From: Kalaharituber pfeilii
Taxonomy: Eukaryota; Ascomycota; Pezizomycetes; Pezizales; Pezizaceae
DNA length: 64,000 nt
Assembly (NCBI GenBank): GCA_015179045.1
Contig: WHUZ01000074.1
Coordinates: forward strand, 248,001-312,000
Reading direction: 5' to 3'
Shown: positions 54,569 to 64,000 of the stretch, one piece after another
Numbering within the stretch: the stretch's first letter is position 1
Layout of the letters: the number at the start of each line of letters is the position of its first letter
The notes under the pieces: generated by a model
What the model saw: the letters and a program-made list of their open reading frames with translations, nothing else
The model's database searches: none
What the model was told of the DNA's origin: nothing
Translations under genes and position numbers: made by a program

Positions 54569-55214
54569 GTCAGCGTAGGCGTCGCTGGACTCACGAAAGT
54601 GGCACTGGTTTTCCGCGAAGGCAGCGAAGCAGACAGCAAAGGTTACGCGAGAGTGTTTTCAAGTGAGAGACTTAGAACACTGCTTGTGTCTTGATTTCCT
54701 TCTAGCTAACTGTTCAGCCCGTTTATATAGACTTCCGGCCGTCATACATGACTAGTCAATCGACAGAAACATGACGATAAACATGCTAAGGCATACAGGC
54801 AGAGAAATGTAACAGAAAACAAGCATCAGGAAGGTCCGTAATAGCAGGAAAGGCGTGAACGTAATAGAAGCATGCATTAGGAAGGTCCACGGTAGCTGGA
54901 AAGGTGTGGACGTAATAGAGGCATGCATTAGGAAGGTCTGCGGTAGCCGGAAAGGCGTGAACGTAATGGAGGCATGCGTTAGGAAGGTCTGCGGTAGCCG
55001 GAAAGGCGTGAACGTAATAGAAACATGCATCAGGAAGGTCTGTGATGCATGTGCGCATATTGGTAGGCCATGTGCAACTTCAACACACACTTCAGTAGGC
55101 AACCGCCGTTTACCAGTGGACGTTGCCTAGTGGTGATCAGTCACATCTTTAGCATACGTCTCTGGCGGTGCTTCCGGAACCGACTCCGTAAGTCTTACCT
55201 TAGCCGTAACATCA
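54569..55214 (-). repeat. Probable 3' LTR of the Gypsy element
   Basis: On the minus strand a polypurine-like AAAACGGGGGG (55215-55225) is followed by TGATGTTACGG, a typical start of fungal Ty3/Gypsy LTRs. The far boundary near 54569 (ending TGACA) is a guess, because the other LTR is absent from the window. Confidence 0.5.
54825..55048 (+). repeat. 51-bp tandem repeat within the LTR
   Basis: Four full units plus a partial, beginning CATTAGGAAGGTCTGCGGTA and containing GGAAAGGCGTGAACGTAATA. The period is a multiple of three and so leaves open frames on both strands. Confidence 0.9.
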
Positions 55215-55599
55215 CCCCCCGTTTTAGAGCTTTTTTGGCCCCGAAAAGCTTCTAAAAATCCGAAAATCTATTCGGTGGGGTCAGTGTATGCTTTTGTGTG
55301 GCTAAGAGTGTCGGCGTACCCTATGCGCAGAGTACTGGTGATTCATTGTAAGTACAATGGCCGATGGTAAGACTGGTGTGTTCTGCACTTAAATTCAGTG
55401 TTAGCCATTAAACCACTTCTCAGGTAAAACCCTGTGGGAAACCCTTGAGAGCGTGGAAGGTATAACACCTACGTGAGGTTGTAGCTTTGCTAGCTAGACC
55501 TCGATAGTACCATATAACATATCACGATGCCTGTAAGGCGGGGTCCTTAGGCTTTCGTGGGTGCTTTGCATGGAATTCCCTGACGGACTCTAGCGAACG

Positions 55600-58500
55600 T
55601 TATAGGTTACCAATTGGTTCCCAAGTGTCCTCATCTTCGTTGTACCCCTGCCAGCGGATTCGGTATTTGACCTGGCCCCGGACCTTGCGGCTGTCGACGA
55701 CGTGGTCGACGTCGTAGTAGAGTTCTTCGTCATCATCAAGGTCTGTGTCGTCTCGACTTTGAAAGGGCTTAAGGAGGCTGACATGGATGACACTATGCAG
55801 TCGCATGCCTTTGGGCAGCTGAAGTTCATACGCATGACGACTGACAACCCTCTTCACTTCGTAGGGACCGATGTACTTCTTGGTGAGCACCCGGTTGTTG
55901 CCTGACTTAACTTGTAGGTTTCGCCGGTCAACAAGCACTTTGTCGCCCACTTTGAATTGCCTAGACTTCTCGGTGAAGAGCTTCGACCTCTTGTCATTAA
56001 TCTGCTTAAGAGTATCGTGTACCTGGTTGTGTACGGCAGTCATCCTATGTAACCAGTCCTCGGCCGCTGGTGAGGCGAAAGTGTGCTCGTCCGAGACATG
56101 TATCGTTTTTGGGTTGAATCCATACAGGCTCTCAAACGGAGTATAACCATGGGTCGATGACTTAGAAGTGTTGTACGCATACTCCGCTAGAGGCAACCAA
56201 GTAACTCAACGGTTTTGCCTATCATGACAGAAGATGCGTAAGTACTGCTTGAGGGTTTGTATTGCGCGCTCCGATAGTCCGTCAGTCTACGGATGGTAGG
56301 GAGTGGAAAGCCGAAGTTTGATACTGAGCTGCTGGTTGATATCCTTCCAACAGGCTGAGGCAAATTGCGGTCCTCGGTCAGACGTAATAGCTTGTGGGAG
56401 GCCATGGTGTCGCCAGATGTTGTTGATAAAGGCTGAAGCTACATCCGTGGACGTCCAAGTAGTCTTTGCTGGGATATATCGTTGGACCTTGGTAAAACGG
56501 TCCGTGATAACGAGGATCGCGTTGTAACCTTCAGATTCTGGTAACTCTCCGACAAAATCCATTGCTACTTCCTCAAAAGGCTTAACTCCAGTCGGCATTG
56601 GCATTAATTGAGTTTGGCGAGCATGCCGGTCAGCCTTCGCTTTTTGGCATGCTGTACAACTGGCAACGTATGTTTGTGTGGCTTCTTTCCATCCATCCCA
56701 GTAAAAGTTCCTGGATACCATCTCTTGAGTGCGATACACCCCCCAGTGCCCAGCCACTTCCGAATCATGGCATTGTTTCAGGACAGCTATTCTATGTTGT
56801 TCTGGTACCACCAGGAGCCCATCCCTTCTTTCCCAATCCTTGGTATCGATCCCTTCCACTTCAACCCCTTCTACCTCGATGGGATCGCCATTAATAAGTA
56901 ATTGCCTGTCTTTCAGGAGCTGAACTTCCAGGCCAGCGGATTCGTCACCGGTCTGACATGATATAGCGTCAGCCTTCCTGTTATCACTTCCCTTGCGGTA
57001 AATGATAGTAAAGTCCAACTCGCACATCTTCATGTACCAGTTGGCTTGCCGGGAGTTAAGCTTCTGCTTGGTGGTGAAGTACTGTAAGCCGTGGTGATCC
57101 GTATAAATATCGACATGTATCTCCTGCAGCCAGGTGTACCACTTTTTGCAGCAGTCGACTATCGCCAATAGCTCCTTGTCGTGGATGGGGTAGTTGCGCT
57201 CGGCTGCGTTGAGGGCTCGTGAGTGGAAGTCGACTGGGTGAAGCGTTTTAGTTGCGTTTTCCTCGTGATATTGGGACAGAATGCCAGCAAGGGCTTGGTT
57301 AGAGGCATCGGTTTCCATAATCGTCTTCAGGCTTCTATCCCATGGGCGCAGTACTGGGGCAGATATAAAGGCTTCTTTTAGCTCGTCAAATGACTGCTGC
57401 TGTGCGTCACCCCAAGAAAATGGTACGTTGCCTGTGAGGGTTGTAAGCGGTTTGGCTCTGGCGCTGTAGTTTTTGATGAAGCGGCGGTAATAGTTGGCGA
57501 AACCTAGGAATTTCTGGACTTCCTTCTTCTTAGTGGGTGTTGGCCAATCGGTGATAGTATTGAGCTTGTGAGGGTCCATCTTGATCTCCTTCCCATTGAT
57601 GATATGGCCAAGGAAGACTGTTTCTTGCACGTGGAATTCCGACTTGGCCAGGTTTATGGCTAGGCCATGGTCGAGTAGCAGTTGCAAGATTCATTCCACG
57701 ATTTTTTGATGTTCGGCCTCAGTCTGTCCTCCATGGACCAAGATGTCATCTAAGTACCATATAACGCCATCAACATCCTTCAGGATTTCGTCCATCATCT
57801 CCTGAAAACTCGCGGGTGTATTAACAAGCCCAAACGGCATAACGGTATACTCAAACAAGCCCTTCTTGGTTTTAAAGGCGGTCTTCCACTCATCGCCTGA
57901 CTTGATGCGAATAAGGTAATAGCCATTCTTAAGGTCCAGTTTGGTAAAGTATTTACTGCCGCGTGTCTTTTCCAGAAGGTCTGGTATGAGTGGGAGGGGG
58001 TACCGATTTGGTACCGTGATCTTGTTGAGGCCTCTATAGTCCACACATAAACGGAGAGAACCATCCTTTTTCCGGACAAAGAGTATATCGGTGCGCCAGC
58101 CGCGGATCTTGAACGCCGGATCTTACCGGTAGGCAGATGCTCTTCCAGGTACCTCTGCAGGGCTTCATCTTCCTCCCAGGTGGTCTTGTATATCGGGCCA
58201 TTAGGTACTCTAGCATTAGGATCATTTAGCGGGATCTCGTGATCCCAGAGTCGGTGGGGTGGTAGCCTGGCTGCTTGCTCCTCCGAAAACACTTGAGTGT
58301 AACATTCGTAACGTTCGCGTGCGTCAATCATTAGTAGTACATCGCCTTCTTCCAAGGGTTCTTTTGCCAAGTCTAAAACAGAAACCGAAGGTAAAACAAC
58401 CTCATCGCAAGGAACAACAAAATCACGGGAATTATGGACCAAACGCCTGTTTTCACAATCAACAGAGAAACCTTTTCTTCCTAACCAAGATAATCCTAAC

Positions 58501-58775
58501 AACACTTCTCTATCACCAATATCCAAACATTCTGCATCAAAGTCAAGTACAGTACTAGAGATCACATTACCTGATTTATCCTGAACGCCGGAAAAAGCAA
58601 ACGCAGTATTTAAGATCTTTGTTCCACCTTCCAGGGAGCTTCCGTCTCCCTGCCGTATATTTATGCGTCTAGCCCGGTCTTTCCAACCCAGTTTCCTACC
58701 TAAAGACAAAGAAACGACAGAAGCAGATGCACCAGGGTCAATGAGGGCTCGGATACTAGGTCGTTTTACAGTCAA
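55600..58775 (-). pseudogene. Gypsy chromovirus pol (PR-RT-RNaseH-IN-chromodomain), defective
   Basis: From 58775 downward: an aspartic protease ('IRALIDPGASASVVSLSLG'), then RT after a frame change near 58100 ('[17 protein letters not shown]', '[10 protein letters not shown]'). RNase H follows ('METDASNQALAG', 'HDKELLAIVDCCKKW', 'IYTDHHGLQYF'), then integrase ('CTACQKAK', 'AMDFVGELPES', 'ITSDRGPQFASACW', the third acid region 'ERAIQTLKQYL' after a stop). A chromodomain closes it ('YRIRWQGYNEDEDTWEP'). Three in-frame stops are visible: one CAG-to-TAG in integrase, and TGG-to-TGA changes near 57690 and 56204. Gag and the 5' LTR are missing. The frame ends upstream at a minisatellite. The chromodomain normally directs insertion to heterochromatin. 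Confidence 0.92.
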
Positions 58776-58794
58776 TTGCCATCGGGTTCGAGGT

Positions 58795-59860
58795 TGAGTT
58801 CGCGTACGCCAACTGAGCTGGCACCGGGTCCTTCAGTGAGTCCGCGTACGCCAACTCAGTTGGCACCGGGTCCTCCAGTGAGTTCGCGTATGCCAACTCG
58901 CCCACTGGGTCCTCCAGTGAGTTCGCGTACGCCAACTGAGCCGCCACCGGGTCCTCCAGTGAGTTCGCGTACGCCAACTCAGTTGGCACTGAGTCCTCCA
59001 GTGAGTTCGCGTACGCCAACTGAGCTGCCACCGGGTCCTCCAGTGAGTTGGCGTACGCCAACTGAGCCGGCACTGTGTCCTCCAGTGAGTTCGCGTACGC
59101 CAACTGAGCTGGCACTGGGTCCTCCAGTGAGTTGGCGTACGCCAACTCAGTTGGCACTGACTCCTCCAGTGAGTTGGCACTGAGTCCTCCAGTGAGTTCG
59201 CGTACGCCAACTCAGTTGGCACTGAGTCCTCCAGTGAGTTCGCGTACGCCAACTCAGTTGGCACTGGGTCCTCCAGTGAGTTCGCGTACGCCAACTCAGC
59301 TGGCACTGAGTTCTCCAGTGAGTTCGCGTACGCCAACTGAGCTGGCACTAGGTCCTCCAGTGAGTTCGCGTACGCCAACTGAGCTGGCACTAGGTCCTCC
59401 AGTGAGGTCGCGTACGCCAACTCAGTTGGCACTGGGTCCTCCAGTGAGTTCGCGTACGCCAACTCAGTTGGCACTGGGTCCTCCAGTGAGTTCGCGTACG
59501 CCAACTGAGCTGGCACTGAGTCCTCCAGTGAGTTCGCGTACGCCAACTGAGCCGGCACTGAGTCCTCCAGTGAGTTCGCGTACGCCAACTCAGCTGGCAA
59601 CTGAGCTGGCACTAGGTCCTCCAGTGAGTTCGCGTACGCCAACTCAGCTGGCACTAGGTCCTCCAGTGAGTTCGCGTACGCCAACTGAGCTGGCACTAGG
59701 TCCTCCAGTGAGTTCGCGTACGCTGGCACTAGGTCCTCCAGTGAGTTCGCGTACGCCAACTCAGTTGGCACTGGGTCCTCCAGTGAGTTCGCGTACGCCA
59801 ACTGAGCTGGCACTAGGTCCTCCAGTGAGTTCGCGTACGCCAGCTGAGCTGGCGCTGGAG
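58795..59860 (+). repeat. 42-bp palindrome-bearing minisatellite
   Basis: About 25 units of 42 bp. Each carries a near-palindrome CCAACTCAGTTGG (or CCAACTGAGCTGG) and GCGTACGC, joined by 'CACTGGGTCCTCCAGTGAG'. Because 42 is a multiple of three and units lack stops, several frames on both strands stay open over 300-400 codons. I treat these as artefacts. The array abuts the truncated Gypsy on the left and a LINE end on the right. Confidence 0.93.
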
Positions 59861-59871
59861 GAGAAAAGAAA

Positions 59872-60394
59872 GGGGATATGGGGGGGGCACAGTGATGGAG
59901 TGGCGAAGGGGGCCCGCAACGGCGTTCACAAGATTGAGAATGGGAAAGGGGATGGGGAAGGAGTGGGAAGTCAGGATTGGGAAAGCGATGGAGGGGAGTG
60001 TATGTGGATGTGGGCACAAGCAAACGGCGGACCACCTGGCGTTCAGGTGTGAGGAGGTAGAATACTTGGAAGGATGGGGAAGGTGGGAGGACATTGACGA
60101 CAAGAAATGGACGGTAGAGCAGGAGAACGGGGAGGTGGTGAATGCACTGGGAGAGTTTTTTGGTTCATTAAAGGTGTAGGGGAAGGGAACGAATTTTTCG
60201 TTTGTGTGAAGGTAGCAGTGGAAGAAAGTTGTAGCTATTTTTATTGCCTCGTGGAGGTGGGGCGGGCAGGGGTCGGGTTTTCGTTTATAGGGATGGTGGT
60301 GGAAGAGCTAGGGAGACAAGCCTGCCTTCGGGCTTCAAGGGTTTAGACCCAGGGGCCCTGCCATTTTTTTTTTTTTTTTTTGTCACATGACCCC
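59872..60394 (+). mobile_element. Lineage-B-like LINE 3' fragment with inverted end
   Basis: Encodes an ORF2 C-terminus ('TAFTRLRMGKGMGKEW', finger 'CGCGHKQTADHLAFRC', ending 'NALGEFFGSLKV') and a 3' UTR with 'AAGCCTGCCTTCGGGCTTC'. At 'CCCTGCCAT' (60363) the sequence switches to a T run and 'GTCACATGACCCC', the tail in reverse. This suggests an inversion during insertion. Confidence 0.78.
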
Positions 60395-60640
60395 TCTACT
60401 GCTGAGTTCGTGAACGCCCACTGGGTCCTCTACTGAGTGGGCGTCCACTGAGTTCTTTTGGGTTTTTTTTATATCATTTATCGCTTACTCCACTGAGTTT
60501 GCGAACGACCACTGAATCTGCTGAGTATTTGCCGTTGCGTAAAATGACCTATTTTCTACATGCGCGATGAGGGTTATAAAATAACCTATAGCCTATCGGA
60601 AAAAATATTTATTTGCGTCCGGGTGCGTCCTTGGGTCCTG
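60395..60640. other. Short repeats and truncated tail
   Basis: Diverged copies of 'CCACTGAGTT' units, a lineage-A tail remnant (60463-60485) and a single unit of the satellite that resumes at 63.78 kb ('ACCTATTTTCTACATGCGCG'). Confidence 0.45.
60463..60485 (-). mobile_element. Minimal lineage-A tail insertion
   Basis: T(8) then ATATCATTTATCGCT, the reverse complement of the last about 15 nt of the lineage-A end only. The flanking 'TCCACTGAGTT' occurs on both sides but inside a local repeat, so the duplication is ambiguous. Confidence 0.6.
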
Positions 60641-60689
60641 ACGCATAGGCGCACTTATGCAAACTGATGAATCAGGATGTGGCACCCTG

Positions 60690-60990
60690 AACCGCTGACG
60701 TCTGGACGCAAGGGCCGAGGCCCTGTATGCCTGTACGCAATGACCGGGTCTCTGGTATGCCTGGACGCAAGGACCAGGACCCTGATATGCCTGAACGCAA
60801 GGAGCCGGGCCCTCCATGTCCGGGCGCAATTTGATTCAATTGCCAATGTTCATAACGCAATGGTTCGGACTCTCAACGTTCCTGATACAAGTATTCAGAC
60901 CCTCAGCATTGATAATGCAAGTACTCAAATCCTCAGCATTGACAATGCAAGTATTTAGATCCTCAGCGTTCATGATACAAGCCCTAGCAT
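60690..60990 (+). repeat. Degenerate ~30-bp tandem repeat
   Basis: About ten units of a 'CCTGGACGCAAGGACCAGGA' type that decay rightward to 'CTCAGCATTGACAATGCAAG'. Confidence 0.75.
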
Positions 60991-61195
60991 CGTCGGCGCC
61001 CTGAATCTCATGGTCGGCCACTCCCGCCTACTGCGGTTATTGCATAGATTTCAATTAACCACTTGTTTATTCATTACTAGCTACTACCGCGATCTATATA
61101 CAGGTGTCCTTTCATTATTCCACCATTCCATGCCCTCATCTGTCGTCCTACCGCTCCAGCGCATGCTCATCCCGCCGTAGATTACACTACCGCGG

Positions 61196-61930
61196 ACCTG
61201 CGATACCCGTAGAATTCAGCTCATTCTGCATCATCTCGTGCCGCAAAAGAGCCCTGCCATACCAGTAGAATTCAGCAAATTCTGTATCATCTCGCGCCGC
61301 GAAAGAGACCTGCCATACCAGTAGAATTCAGCTCAATCTGCATCATCTCGTGCCATGAAAGGGCCCTGGCATACCTGTAGAATTCGGCTCATTCTGCTGC
61401 ATCTCGCGCCGTGAAGTGGGACCTGTAATACTTGTCAAATTCAATTCATTCTGCTGTATCTTGCGACGCAGAAAAGATGCTGCCATACCTGTAGATTGAG
61501 CCCATTTCACCACTTCTCGTGCCGTCAAGAGAGACCTGCCATACCTGTTAACAGAGCTCATTCTACCTCATTTCGAACCTGTAGATGAGCCCATTTCGCG
61601 TCGTCGAGAGGAGCCTGCGGCACGTCAGATTCGGCCCATTCTGCTGCATCTCGTACTGCAGAAAGGGTCCAGTCATACCTGTAGATGAGCCCATCTCGCG
61701 CCGCGGAAAGGGTGATTTCATACCTGTAGATAAGCCCATTTCGCGTCGTCGAGAGGAGCCTGCAGCACGTCAGATTCGGCCCATTCTGCTGCATCTTGTA
61801 CTGCGGAAAGGGTCCAGTCATACCTGTAGATGAGCCCATCTCGCGCCGCGGAGAGGGTGATTTCATACCTATAGAATGAGGCCATCTCGTGCCTTCGAGA
61901 TAGGCCTGCCATATGTCAGTTTCAGTTCAT
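61196..61930 (-). repeat. Inverted copy of the 55-65-bp satellite
   Basis: Reverse-complement units of the array at 35560-37510 ('AGCTCATTCTGCATCATCTC', 'CCATACCTGTAGAATTC'). A higher-order duplication of about 140 bp is visible at 61590-61730 and 61730-61865. Confidence 0.88.
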
Positions 61931-62248
61931 TCTACTGCATCTCGTGCTAGAGAAAGGGCTCAGTAATACCTATGAAATGCTGCCACACGGAGGTTGTATT
62001 CTTCACATCAACAAACACGTTCTGTCAGTTTCAGTTCATTCTGCTGCGTCTCGTGCTAGAGAAAGGGCTCAGTAATACCTATGAAATGCTGCCACACGGA
62101 GGTTGTATTCTTCACATCAACAAACACGTTCTGTCAGTTTCAGTTCATTCTGCTGCGTCTCGTGCTAGAGAAAGGGCTCAGTAATACCTATGAAATGCTG
62201 CCACATGGAGGTTGTATTCTTCACATCAATAACCACGTTCTGTTACTG
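61922..62248 (+). repeat. 109-bp tandem triplication
   Basis: Three near-identical 109-bp units ('CAGTTTCAGTTCATTCTGCT', 'GAAATGCTGCCACACGGAGG', 'ACAAACACGTTCTG'). The first part of each derives from the adjacent satellite. The high identity suggests recent amplification. Confidence 0.92.
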
Positions 62249-62335
62249 AGGGGGCCCGTGTCAGCTCATGCCTTCTGGTAGTATCATAGCTGAATCGACA
62301 TCCAATTTGCTAGTGAATTTGACATGAGATGAGGG

Positions 62336-62680
62336 GTAATTCTAGTAGTGTCAACCAGTAAGCCCGAAGGCGTACTGATCAACGCTGGTTAATTCTGGTA
62401 GTGTCAACTAGTAAGCCCTAAGGCGTACTTTTTCTTTTTTTTTTTTTTTTTCCGCTAAGCCATGGCAGGGTCCCTGGGCAAGCCCGAGACAGGCTAAAAG
62501 AAAATTCCTGCCTCACCGCGCCGTTGACCCCCGCTCTCCTACCTTCTAGACCCTAAGGGGTTCACCAGACTACTAAGAGGTACTGATTAACGCTAATTAA
62601 TTCTGGTAGTGTCAACCAGTAAGCCCGGGTTAATTCTGGTAGCGTCAACCAGTAAGCCCGAGGGCGCACTCCTCAATGCT
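62336..62680 (+). repeat. ~50-bp tandem repeat interrupted by a LINE end
   Basis: Units 'TAATTCTGGTAGTGTCAACC' followed by 'AGTAAGCCCGAAGGCGTACT' occur before and after the lineage-B insertion at 62430-62572. Confidence 0.8.
62430..62572 (-). mobile_element. Lineage-B LINE 3' end, short copy
   Basis: A T run, the reverse-complement hairpin region and about 100 bp of 3' UTR (matching 53510-53660). Near-identical flanks CTAAGGCGTACT (62418-62429) and CTAAGAGGTACT (62573-62584). The 3' strand of the hairpin is shortened next to the T run. Confidence 0.82.
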
Positions 62681-62929
62681 GGTTGTATCATGCTATGGCT
62701 ATGAGTATCAGACGCATCGCCGATATGGAGCAAATGACCCAATGAGCTCAATGAGCGGCCCCACGTGGGGTCTGATGAAGAGCCCAATGCATGGCCTGAG
62801 GAGGTGAATTCAATGACAGCAGATTCCGGCGCCCCTTGTTGCACTAGCGTGAGATTTATCCCAAATCAGCAATGTCCTAACAGGGCAGCTCTGGCATACT
62901 GTGATGTTGCCAGATTGAGATAATGACCG

Positions 62930-63160
62930 CCCTGAAGATATTGGGCACAGTGGGCCAATTGAGCGTATTGAGCATGCTGAGCACGGGTATGAGATACAGA
63001 GATTAGTGAATATTAGGCATATTGGGCATATTGAGCCTATTCAGCATATTGGGCGTGAATTCGCCGGGAATTGACCACTTTCGCAGTGCACGTGAGATGT
63101 TGGACATATTGACCGCGCATATAAGATGTAGAGAATATTGAGCACATTGAGCGGTTGTTC
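62930..63160 (-). repeat. Degenerate 9-bp repeat
   Basis: Irregular copies of ATATTGGGC/ATATTGAGC. Confidence 0.65.
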
Positions 63161-63199
63161 TCATCCAAATGGTTTCTATGGGAAATATGAATATTGTGA

Positions 63200-63600
63200 A
63201 TAATTTCACAACCACTACAGTTATTACCTAATTACGTTGTTCATAGTTTCCGACTGAGTGATGCTATTGAATGTGAGTGTCTGAGTTTTTTTCATGAATT
63301 GATTGCAGGTGTAGCATGCAGAATTCGGGGGTGGTGATATTTGTATGGAGATCCCATACAACTAAATGCCAAGCCTTCCAACAAAAATGTGACAAGCCAT
63401 AAACCCTTTGCAACCACAATTTTTGATGAAGAGAAGGTGCTAGATAGCAAGAATTACACTATGTGTAATAGCTACACAAAGTGCATTCACAAATGCTGTT
63501 GTGGTTGTTAAGATATTGAGTGCGAAAGTTGTGCAGTTTTGGTGGTAAATGTGTCCGGGAAAGTGGGGTGTCCGGGAAAGTGGTGAACCACAGTATATGA
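63200..63600. other. Possible mariner-like MITE relic
   Basis: 'ATGCCAAG', 'TTGTATGGAGATCCCATACA' and an end 'GGTGAACCACAGTA' resemble parts of the element at 23457-24303. Boundaries are not defined. Confidence 0.35.
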
Positions 63601-63710
63601 CAAGGGCATTTGCGACGTATTCACTATGCCGTGGTTAACTGCTATAGCGACCAGTGCGAGTGCTATTTTGCCTGGCCTTGGCAAACTGGCACTCGACAGT
63701 TGTGCGGTGA

Positions 63711-63767
63711 ATCGCCATAGCCCATAGGGCGGCATGCGATTAATGAAATAAAAAAAAAAAAAAAAAA
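63711..63767 (+). mobile_element. Lineage-A hairpin micro-retrocopy, ATCGC subtype
   Basis: Starts ATCGCC. Outer stem ATCGC/GCGAT, inner GCCC/GGGC, then poly(A). A perfect 12-bp duplication GTTGTGCGGTGA lies at 63699-63710 and 63768-63779. Confidence 0.95.
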
Positions 63768-63783
63768 GTTGTGCGGTGAGCCG

Positions 63784-64000
63784 TTTTTAACATACGCAAA
63801 ATAGTCAATTTTCTATGTACACGACGAGCCCATTTGCAACGTATTTAACAGGCGCAAAATGGTCTATTTTCTACAGGCATGACGAGAGCATTGGCGACAT
63901 GTTTACCATGCGCACAATGGTCTCCATTGGTGATGTAGTCATCATACGAAAAATAACCTATTGTCTACATGCGCGACGAGGACATTTTTGACGCATTTAC
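63784..64000 (+). repeat. ~60-bp satellite running off the window
   Basis: At least three diverged units of 'CGCAAAATGGTCTATTTTCT' followed by 'ACATGCGCGACGAGGACATT', continuing past the end. A single unit occurs at 60530-60590. Confidence 0.75.

Noticed and set aside
58776..60052. Long open frames of up to 400 codons on both strands over the 42-bp array
   Set aside because: They follow from a stop-free unit whose length is divisible by three. They are repetitive in every frame and lack gene context.
25862..63767. CRISPR-like array interpretation of regularly repeated short palindromic hairpins
   Set aside because: The hairpins are dispersed, in both orientations, each with its own poly(A) and target duplication, and the genome is eukaryotic.

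Overview
The window is eukaryotic and looks like a transposon-dense region of a filamentous ascomycete genome. The evidence is short introns (about 58-85 bp, GT-AG), fungal gene families (a LaeA-type methyltransferase, a TPR-SET protein, an ascomycete-type membrane protein), a pol III tRNA-Ala with a 22-nt intron, and fungal-type LINE, Gypsy, hAT and pogo elements. A truffle-like Pezizomycete would fit, but the sequence does not settle the species. Four loci look like intact host genes: a beta-propeller/lectin-like gene (2.3-3.55 kb), a multi-pass membrane protein (11.2-13.0 kb, minus), tRNA-Ala(UGC) (22.65-22.74 kb, minus) and a seven-exon methyltransferase (42.2-43.7 kb, minus). A fifth, a TPR-SET gene (25.2-28.0 kb, minus), has been broken by small insertions.

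Layout. 0-4.4 kb: gene-poor DNA, the lectin-like gene and dispersed repeats. 4.5-9.5 kb: a dead LINE holding an 8-bp-TSD hAT MITE and a 2.27-kb Mutator-like element, which itself holds another MITE and hairpin retrocopies. 9.5-25 kb: sparse genes, a Gypsy gag ORF, the tRNA and many micro-retrocopies. 25-28 kb: the SET pseudogene. 28.4-32.8 kb: a hAT transposon with 8-bp TSD and a nested relative. 33-38 kb: repeats and a 2-kb degenerate satellite. 38-41 kb: stacked LINE 3' ends. 42-44 kb: the methyltransferase. 44.5-53.9 kb: a pogo/Fot1-type transposase gene split by a full-length 7.1-kb LINE. 54.5-58.8 kb: a Gypsy chromovirus lacking its 5' part. 58.8-64 kb: a 42-bp palindromic minisatellite, another LINE end and several satellites.

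The most notable system is a set of LINE lineages (called A, B and C here) whose RNAs end in a short stem-loop followed by poly(A). Lineage A's hairpin, about 40 nt, occurs again and again as a free-standing insertion flanked by 9-13 bp target-site duplications. Most copies begin at the 5' foot of the stem, and independent copies carry compensatory base-pair changes. Lineage B shows the same behaviour twice. The full-length lineage-B LINE has three ORFs (ORF0, a gag-like ORF1, and ORF2 with EN-RT-RNase H), and the successive frames meet at stop/start overlaps. It is inactivated by a one-base shift immediately before the RT YVDD motif.
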